Source of the DNA: UBA8950 sp034411635
GTDB lineage: Bacteria; Chloroflexota; Anaerolineae; Anaerolineales; Villigracilaceae
NCBI GenBank assembly: GCA_034411635.1
Contig: DAOUML010000053.1
Coordinates: 1-25,793, forward strand
DNA: 25,793 bases
Direction of reading: 5' to 3'
A program made the position numbers and the translations under genes. The notes below the pieces were generated by a model. That model was not told where the DNA came from, searched no databases, and saw nothing but the letters and a program-made list of their open reading frames with translations. Below, one piece after another: positions 21,177-25,793 of the stretch. Within the stretch, counting starts at the first letter, position 1. Every line of letters starts with the position of its first letter.

Positions 21177-22064
21177 TTAGCGGGGTTGTAAGGCGAAGAA
21201 ATCAAATTCAATTCGTCCGGGCGTTTTTTCATATACATCAATAAAGATGGCGACGAACCCTTCTTCAAGACGGTCGTCGCTAAATTGAGCGACTTCTTGC
21301 TGGTTAATCGATAGCGTGAAGTTGGGGCCGCGCGCGCTCAGTTCGATCAGGTTCCAGTCGTCTTCTCGCAAGGCGTCGGTTTCGGTCCAATCTTGGATGA
21401 TTTCCCAGGGCGTTTCGGCGGTGTAGTAACTGACTTTGTAGTATCCGTTTTCGCAGAGCGATAAGATATAGGCGCCTGAATCGAAGCCATCGGGAGATTT
21501 GCGAAAAATCAGGCCATAGCAAAACTCATTCGAAAGTCCCTCGGCGCGGCGGGCCTTAATGGCGGCATCGAAATCATTTACCGGGCCGCTTGTCTCAAAA
21601 TCGGCCCAGGCGACGAAAGTTTCTTTAACTTCGCTCACCTGCCAGGTATATTGACCGTTTTCGAGCAGGGTCGCGCCTGCCCAAAAGTCGTTGTCCTCTT
21701 CGTCGCGGGTGCGCCAGTTGTTTGTATTACCATCGAAGGGGTCAAAGTAGCGGTAGCCCATGATTTGGGCAAGTTTGGCCTGGGCGGTGGCGGTTGCCTG
21801 GACTGCCAGGGCCTGGGCTGTGGCGGTCGCTTCGGCCTGTTGCGTGGCTTGCGCTTCGGTATCCTGTTTAATTTTGGTGGCCATATAGGCGCTGGTGGCG
21901 GTTCCGCTCAGAGCCTGGGTTTCAACCTGGCGCTGGTAAACGAAATAGCCGCCAGCAGCGAGCAGAATGAACAGGCAGCACAGGACTACGGTGATGATAA
22001 GCAGAATAGTGATGTCTCGTTTAATGTGGTCGCGTTGTTCAGGCGGGGCAATGGGAAAAGACAT
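21177..22064 (-). CDS. Membrane-anchored stalk protein with C-terminal LamG/DUF1080-like domain
   Basis: A 295-residue protein of unknown function. A short charged N terminus (about 18 residues) precedes one membrane helix (ITILLIITVVLCCLFILLAAGGYFVY). An Ala/Thr/Gln-rich, probably helical stalk follows (AEATATAQALAVQATATAQA, about 65-105). The C-terminal domain (about 110-295) has beta-strand patterns of a concanavalin-like jelly roll (FDPFDGNTNNWRTRDE, FCYGLIFRKSPDGF, GRIEFDFFALQ), as in 3-keto-disaccharide hydrolase or LamG domains, but no catalytic residues can be assigned. It should sit on the outer face of the membrane. AAGGAG lies about 7 nt before the ATG. ATATAQA stalks are typical of Anaerolineae surface proteins (recollection). 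Confidence 0.75.
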   Translation of the reverse strand: MSFPIAPPEQRDHIKRDITILLIITVVLCCLFILLAAGGYFVYQRQVETQALSGTATSAYMATKIKQDTEAQATQQAEATATAQALAVQATATAQAKLAQIMGYRYFDPFDGNTNNWRTRDEEDNDFWAGATLLENGQYTWQVSEVKETFVAWADFETSGPVNDFDAAIKARRAEGLSNEFCYGLIFRKSPDGFDSGAYILSLCENGYYKVSYYTAETPWEIIQDWTETDALREDDWNLIELSARGPNFTLSINQQEVAQFSDDRLEEGFVAIFIDVYEKTPGRIEFDFFALQPR

Positions 22065-22083
22065 AACAATCTCCTTGGCTGAT

Positions 22084-23427
22084 TTACGGAATCCACTGTG
22101 CCCAGGACGCGTTTTGGACGATTGTGGAAATTTCTCCAGTGTTTATATCATACAATAAAATGTCTGGCTGGTACTGACCTTTTAGGGGCGTGCGCTGAAA
22201 AAGCAGTTTTGCGCCGCTGGAATTCCAGGCGTAAAAGCCGTCGGTGCTATTGGGCTGGCTCGGAATCATTGGGCCGCCGAGCATGGCGATGGTCACGATC
22301 CAGATTTGCGAGGCAGTTTTTCCCTCTTCCGCGCGCAAACTCAGGGCAATGTAGCGGCCATCTGGCGCCCAGGCCGGGACATTGTAAAACGAGTCGTAGG
22401 CTTTGCCGCCCATGAAGGTTGTGAATTCCCCAGTTTCAAAGTTTGCCAGCCGAACTACGGTGCGCGGGCCGAATTCGGTTTCTTCGCTGTCGGTGTAAAA
22501 CATCTGCTGGCCGTCTGGCGACCAACCGCCATATTGCCCGGTTTTGCTGGGCAGCAAAATTTCTTCGGCGCTGGCAATCTCCAGCACGCGCACACTGTTA
22601 TTGAGCGCATCGTAAACCGCCAGGCGGCGGCCATCCGGCGACCAGGACGGGCCATAACCAATGATTTGCTGGTCGGCGTAGACCGGATTGGCCTCGCCGC
22701 TGCCAACATCCAGTACCCAGGGACGCGGCGCGCCAAACCCGCCGGAGAGACCTACCCCCTCACGGGTAAAAGCCAACCTATTGCCATCCGGCGACCAGCG
22801 TGGGCTGGAGCAACGCGTCGGCCCACAATTGAGCATCAGACGAGGATTTTCGCCGTCCGGGTCAATCCCCCACAAGTCCATGCCGCCTTCGTCGTTTCTT
22901 TGCGCATAGCCAATAAATTGACCGTCATAACGAACATGGTAATCAAAAATACGACCATCGGTATGGGTCAACTGACGGGAATTGGTGCCGTCCATCGCTG
23001 CGCGCCAAATTTCGCCCGCGCCTTCGCCGTTGGGAATATACAAAATAGAAGGCTGGCGAACCTGGAAGGGCAGTTCGGTTTCCTTGCGTAGTTGTTCGCC
23101 GCTTTGCCCTAACGCGCCTGGCTGGATGACGACCCGGTAGTTTTTCCCGGCTTCAAAAGGGATGGCTGGGCGAAAGCGCAGTCTCGTTTCCGATTCATTT
23201 TCCCACGCGCCCCGGACTGGAGGTTGGATACTGATTGCGATTTGGGCTGCCTCGGCTCGAACGGGGGCGCTGAATTCAACGGTCAGCGGGCCATAGACGC
23301 CGGGCTGCCTGTTGGTTAGGGCGGCTTGCAGGCCCAGCGGGTTTCCGATCAGGATGAGCAGTCCGGTCAAAACCGCGAGAGCGGCGATGAGGAGCAGGGC
23401 GGTTTTGTCGAGGCGGGTGAGGAACAT
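22084..23427 (-). CDS. TolB-like WD40/PD40 beta-propeller protein with membrane anchor
   Basis: A 447-residue protein. The N terminus has one membrane helix (LLLIAALAVLTGLLILIG) that may act as an uncleaved anchor. A Big_5-like Ig domain spans about 40-130 (GPLTVEFSAPVRAEAAQIAI). The rest is a beta-propeller with WSPDG blades: SPRWSPDGNRLAF, GPSWSPDGRRLAVY, GGWSPDGQQMFYT and PAWAPDGRYIALS. Such propellers serve as protein- or ligand-binding platforms. ATG 23427 was chosen because the longer frame (23583) lies inside the upstream gene and lacks family sequence. The stalk-protein gene begins 19 nt after its stop, so the two may be made and act together. Confidence 0.82.
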   Translation of the reverse strand: MFLTRLDKTALLLIAALAVLTGLLILIGNPLGLQAALTNRQPGVYGPLTVEFSAPVRAEAAQIAISIQPPVRGAWENESETRLRFRPAIPFEAGKNYRVVIQPGALGQSGEQLRKETELPFQVRQPSILYIPNGEGAGEIWRAAMDGTNSRQLTHTDGRIFDYHVRYDGQFIGYAQRNDEGGMDLWGIDPDGENPRLMLNCGPTRCSSPRWSPDGNRLAFTREGVGLSGGFGAPRPWVLDVGSGEANPVYADQQIIGYGPSWSPDGRRLAVYDALNNSVRVLEIASAEEILLPSKTGQYGGWSPDGQQMFYTDSEETEFGPRTVVRLANFETGEFTTFMGGKAYDSFYNVPAWAPDGRYIALSLRAEEGKTASQIWIVTIAMLGGPMIPSQPNSTDGFYAWNSSGAKLLFQRTPLKGQYQPDILLYDINTGEISTIVQNASWAQWIP

Positions 23428-23439
23428 TGGAATGAAAGA

Positions 23440-23453
23440 CCGCCTGAAGGCGG
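23440..23453. repeat. CCGCCTTCAGGCGG palindrome between genes
   Basis: Six-bp perfect arms around TC (minus strand), within the longer string ACCGCCGCCTTCAGGCGGT. It lies in the 35-nt gap between the TIGR03943 and TolB-like genes and resembles the common ACCGCCTTCAGGCGGT interspersed repeat. It may be a transcript-processing hairpin; there is no T-run after it. Confidence 0.5.
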
Positions 23454-23462
23454 CGGTACGTA

Positions 23463-24233
23463 TTACGGAAATAGATACGGTTGGGCGGGGACTTCGACCT
23501 GGCGGACGGATTCGGCCACGATGAGCGGGATTTTGCGCCCGTCCTGTTCGATGATTTGGATGGGGCCTTTGACCTGCACCCATTCGTCCACGCCCAGGCT
23601 GGCGTTATCGGGCCACTCGACTTGCATGCCGAGGGCGAAGGCGTCGGCCACGCAGCAGGTGACGGCGAAGCGGCTGGCGATGAAGCGATCAGCGGGCAGG
23701 CGCGGGTCGCGGTAGACGAATCCGATGACGTTGGCGGTTTCGCCTTCGTATTGTTCGAGGTCGGTCTGGGTGTTGAAGATGCGAATCCAATCCAGCACGG
23801 TGCGCTGGTCGGGGCCGGTTTGCAGCAGCATGGGCGAGAGATCGCCGGAGACGAGCGCGCCGCTGACCGTCACGCCGCGGCTCGAGGCGGCCTCGGCGCC
23901 CAGGGGCCGGGCGGGGATGAGGAAACCTATCAGCAGGGGCAAAAGCAGCAGGAGCAGCGGCCAGGGCGAGGGCGCGGCGTGATCCGCGTGGTCATGGTCG
24001 GGGCTGTGGAGGTGGCCGGGGTCGTCGTCTGCGCTTTGGGGGCGGGAACGTCTCAATACGTCCAGCATATTCGCGCCCAGGGCAAAGAGGAGTACCATGC
24101 CGAGGACAGTCAGCCAGGCGAAGCGGACGTTGATATACAGGTAAAGTTTTCCGCTTGAAATCAGGTTGAAGAGGTAGAAGCCAATGCCAAGGGCCAGCAG
24201 GGCTTGCAGGCGGCGGTAAGTTCGTGGGTTCAT
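23463..24233 (-). CDS. TIGR03943/DUF1980-family partner of two-component permease
   Basis: A 256-residue membrane protein of the YcgQ type, normally encoded beside a DUF318 permease as here. Two N-terminal helices (LLALGIGFYLFNLISSGKLY, WLTVLGMVLLFALGANML) are followed by a His/Asp-rich stretch (HLHSPDHDHADHAAP), a third helix (LLLLLLPLLIGFLIPARPLG) and an extracytoplasmic domain with FAVTCCVADAFALGMQVEWP. The histidines and paired cysteines suggest metal handling (inference). ATG 24233 overlaps the permease stop as ATGA; a longer frame to 24452 lies within the permease gene and was rejected. Confidence 0.85.
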   Translation of the reverse strand: MNPRTYRRLQALLALGIGFYLFNLISSGKLYLYINVRFAWLTVLGMVLLFALGANMLDVLRRSRPQSADDDPGHLHSPDHDHADHAAPSPWPLLLLLLPLLIGFLIPARPLGAEAASSRGVTVSGALVSGDLSPMLLQTGPDQRTVLDWIRIFNTQTDLEQYEGETANVIGFVYRDPRLPADRFIASRFAVTCCVADAFALGMQVEWPDNASLGVDEWVQVKGPIQIIEQDGRKIPLIVAESVRQVEVPAQPYLFP

Positions 24234-25252
24234 AGGCCGGGCAGGGTGTAGTTGACGATAATTCCCGCCAGCAGGCTGAGCAGGGCGGGGATGAGGATCA
24301 GGTAGATGAGCGGGCGCAGTTGGAAGACGCGCGCGTACATCAGGACGGCTTTGATGTCGACCATCGGGCCGAAAACGAGGAAAGCCAGGATTGCGCCGGG
24401 GCTGAAGATGCCGACGAAACCGAGGGCGACGAAGGAATCGACGGTGGAGCAAATCGAGAGGATGATTGCCAGGGCCATCATTACCAGGATGGAGACGATC
24501 GGGCCTTGTCCGATGGCGATCAGCAGGTTTTGGGGAATGAAGGTTTGCATGGCGGCGGCCAGGGCTGCGCCGATGACCAGGTAGCGGCCCATTTCGAAGA
24601 ATTCTTCAAGAGCGATGGTGAGCACGTTGCGCAGCCGTTCTCCAATGGCTGGTTTTTGGTGCGGCGCGGCGATTTGCAGGTTGGCGGGGATGTATTCGAT
24701 GGTTGTGGTCGGTTTGAGGGCTTCGAGCGGGTTTTTGGCCGTCGAGAAGACCATGCCGGTGCTGACGGCGATGGCGAAGGTAAGCGAAAAGCGCAGGGCG
24801 AGCATCAGGCCAAACCCAAAAGCCGAGGCGGTGGCGAAGAAGACAATCGGGTTGATGACCGGGGCGGCCAGCAGGAAGGCGACGCCCGCGCTGAGGGGCA
24901 GTCCCTTGCGGAACATGCGCCGGGTGAGTGGGACTGTGCCGCATTCGCAGACCGGGAAGGCGATGCCGAGCAAACTGCCGAGGATGGTTCCGGGCAGGGC
25001 GCGTTTGGGAATTAGCCGCAGGAGCATTTCGCGTGAGAAAAAGACCTCGACCAGGCCGGAAGCCAATGTGCCAAAAAGCAGAAACGGCACAGCCTCGACG
25101 AAGATGCCCAGGAAAATGGCGGCAAAGTCGGTGATGCGGTTGGCGAGCAGGAACCACAGGTCTGGGGGAAAGGTTGCCAGAATGACCAGGATGGCCAAAA
25201 GGAAGAACCACTGGCGGGGAATGCGGCGGATGATGGTGGGGGAGGTTTGCAT
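24230..25252 (-). CDS. DUF318/ArsP-type permease
   Basis: A 340-residue permease of the DUF318 (PF03773, YraQ/YcgR/ArsP) family with about eight to ten membrane helices. Two inverted-looking half motifs are visible: FPVCECGTVPLTRRMFRKG followed by AAPVINPIVFFAT, and ICSTVDSFVALGF followed by FGPMVDIKAVLM. Some relatives export organoarsenicals, but the pairing with a TIGR03943 partner fits the uncharacterised YcgR-YcgQ subgroup better. Substrate is unknown. ATG 25252 lies next to an A-run and the tandem repeat array; no convincing promoter or Shine-Dalgarno sequence is visible there. Confidence 0.85.
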   Translation of the reverse strand: MQTSPTIIRRIPRQWFFLLAILVILATFPPDLWFLLANRITDFAAIFLGIFVEAVPFLLFGTLASGLVEVFFSREMLLRLIPKRALPGTILGSLLGIAFPVCECGTVPLTRRMFRKGLPLSAGVAFLLAAPVINPIVFFATASAFGFGLMLALRFSLTFAIAVSTGMVFSTAKNPLEALKPTTTIEYIPANLQIAAPHQKPAIGERLRNVLTIALEEFFEMGRYLVIGAALAAAMQTFIPQNLLIAIGQGPIVSILVMMALAIILSICSTVDSFVALGFVGIFSPGAILAFLVFGPMVDIKAVLMYARVFQLRPLIYLILIPALLSLLAGIIVNYTLPGL

Positions 25253-25266
25253 TGGTTTTTTTTTTT

Positions 25267-25685
25267 ATGCGTTACACAGTCACAGCGTTTTTATTTCTTT
25301 TTTCTGTGTGTCTCTGCGAGATGTTTTTTGCGTTGCACAGAGAGCGCAGAGATAACACGGAGAGTCACAGAGTTTGTTGCTTTTCTCTGTGTATCTCTGT
25401 AGATGCTTTTTGCGTTGCACAGAGAGCGCAGAGATAACACGGAGAGTCACAGAGTTTTGTTGCTTTTCTCTGTGCAATCTCTGTGTGTCTCTGTGAGATG
25501 TTTTTTGCGTTACACAGAGAGCGCAGAGATAACACGGAGAGTCACAGAGTTTTGTTGCTTTTCTCTGTGTCTCTGTGAGATGTTTTTTGTGTTACACAGA
25601 GAGCGCAGAGATAACACGGAGAGTCACAGAGTTTGTTGCTTTTCTCTGTGTCTCTGTGAGATGTTTTTTGTGTTACACAGAGACG
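25267..25685. repeat. Tandem array of ~82-bp units with internal hairpins
   Basis: Units begin at ATG(C/T)TTTTTG: 25321, 25403, 25498, 25580 and 25661, spaced 82, 95, 82 and 81 bp. The last is partial, and a degenerate start lies at 25267. The 95-bp unit contains an extra CAATCTCTGTGTG-like segment. Each unit reads through CACAGAGAGCGCAGAGA and AACACGGAGAGTCACAGAG, then a 13-nt T-rich loop, then CTCTGTGTCTCTGTGAG, so CACAGAG/CTCTGTG stems can form within and between units. Whole units are conserved, so it is not a CRISPR array. The open frame across it is a repeat artefact. Confidence 0.88.
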
Positions 25686-25793
25686 GTGCGAAGTAATTAG
25701 ACCTCTTGCAAAAGTCATCAATGGCAGCCTATAAGTGTCCTTCGACTGCGCTTTTTTGCATAAAGCATTGCCGTCCTGAGCGGAGGGCGAAGC
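25686..25793. other. Non-coding right edge with possible mobile-element remnants
   Basis: AGACCTCTTGCAAAAGTC (25699-25716) resembles the terminal inverted repeats of some insertion sequences, from memory only. From 25739, CCTTCGACTGCGC and later CTGAGCGGAGGGCGAAG look like the arms of a CCTTCGACTGCGCTCAGG-type interspersed repeat interrupted by about 30 nt. No gene is seen; the window ends within it. Confidence 0.3.

Noticed and set aside
24320..25355. Plus-strand frames opposite the permease
   Set aside because: They are Gly/Asp/Glu- or Arg/Ser-rich shadows of the conserved permease gene, without a promoter or ribosome binding site.
25267..25685. CRISPR array
   Set aside because: Whole ~82-bp units are conserved, including the stretches that would be spacers, and no cas genes are nearby.
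25403..25696. A 97-codon frame across the tandem array
   Set aside because: It simply translates the 82-bp repeat (repeating SLCLCEMFF-type sequence) and has no start signal; it is a repeat artefact.

Overview
The window reads as a chromosomal segment of a moderately GC-rich bacterium, most likely a Chloroflexota of the Anaerolineae type. This placement is an inference, not a search result. It rests on the Ala/Thr/Gln-rich 'ATATAQA' stalk of the protein at 21177-22064, a long ileS behind a T-box, a LysM-M23 peptidase with an N-terminal anchor, and many short palindromic interspersed repeats of the kind common in those genomes. No rRNA, tRNA, CRISPR array or complete insertion sequence was found.

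Left part, plus strand (1-1979): the 3' end of a DmsA-like molybdopterin oxidoreductase, then a single gene that fuses the four-cluster ferredoxin subunit (DmsB) to the membrane anchor (DmsC). Several short interspersed repeats sit inside these two reading frames and are translated. A minus-strand LysM/M23 peptidase converges on them (1983-3173). Next come a soluble adenylate cyclase with SRPBCC and zinc-ribbon regions (3299-5089), a complete T-box leader with an isoleucine specifier codon, and ileS (5476-8640).

Middle, plus strand (8755-13213): a five-gene operon of phosphatidylcholine synthase, class II aldolase, GT39-like membrane glycosyltransferase, GNAT acetyltransferase and TsaC/Sua5 tRNA-modification enzyme. 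Its cistrons are separated by 8-10 nt or overlap by 4 nt. It is followed by an AT-richer gene for a secreted protein of five ~100-residue repeats (13283-15004). That gene has its own promoter and ends in a strong bidirectional terminator.

Right part, minus strand (25252 to 15056): two-component permease (DUF318 permease plus TIGR03943 partner), a TolB-like propeller protein, a membrane-anchored stalk protein, a methyltransferase, an MFS transporter and hemW. These are followed by a self-contained metal-uptake operon: a Fur-family regulator, CbiM with a C-terminal PDGLE domain, CbiQ and CbiO. A perfect 28-bp palindrome covers the promoter just before the regulator gene, which suggests metal-responsive autoregulation of a nickel/cobalt ECF transporter. 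The right end (25253-25793) is non-coding: an 82-bp tandem repeat array, then possible mobile-element remnants.

A recurring feature is the promoter layout. For the cyclase, pcs and fur genes the -10 hexamer lies about 7 nt before the ATG with no Shine-Dalgarno sequence, which predicts leaderless transcripts. No wholly new multi-gene system could be shown. The most interesting items are the Fur-family operator/ECF operon, the repeats translated inside the dms genes, the predicted leaderless genes, the five-repeat exoprotein and the tandem array.
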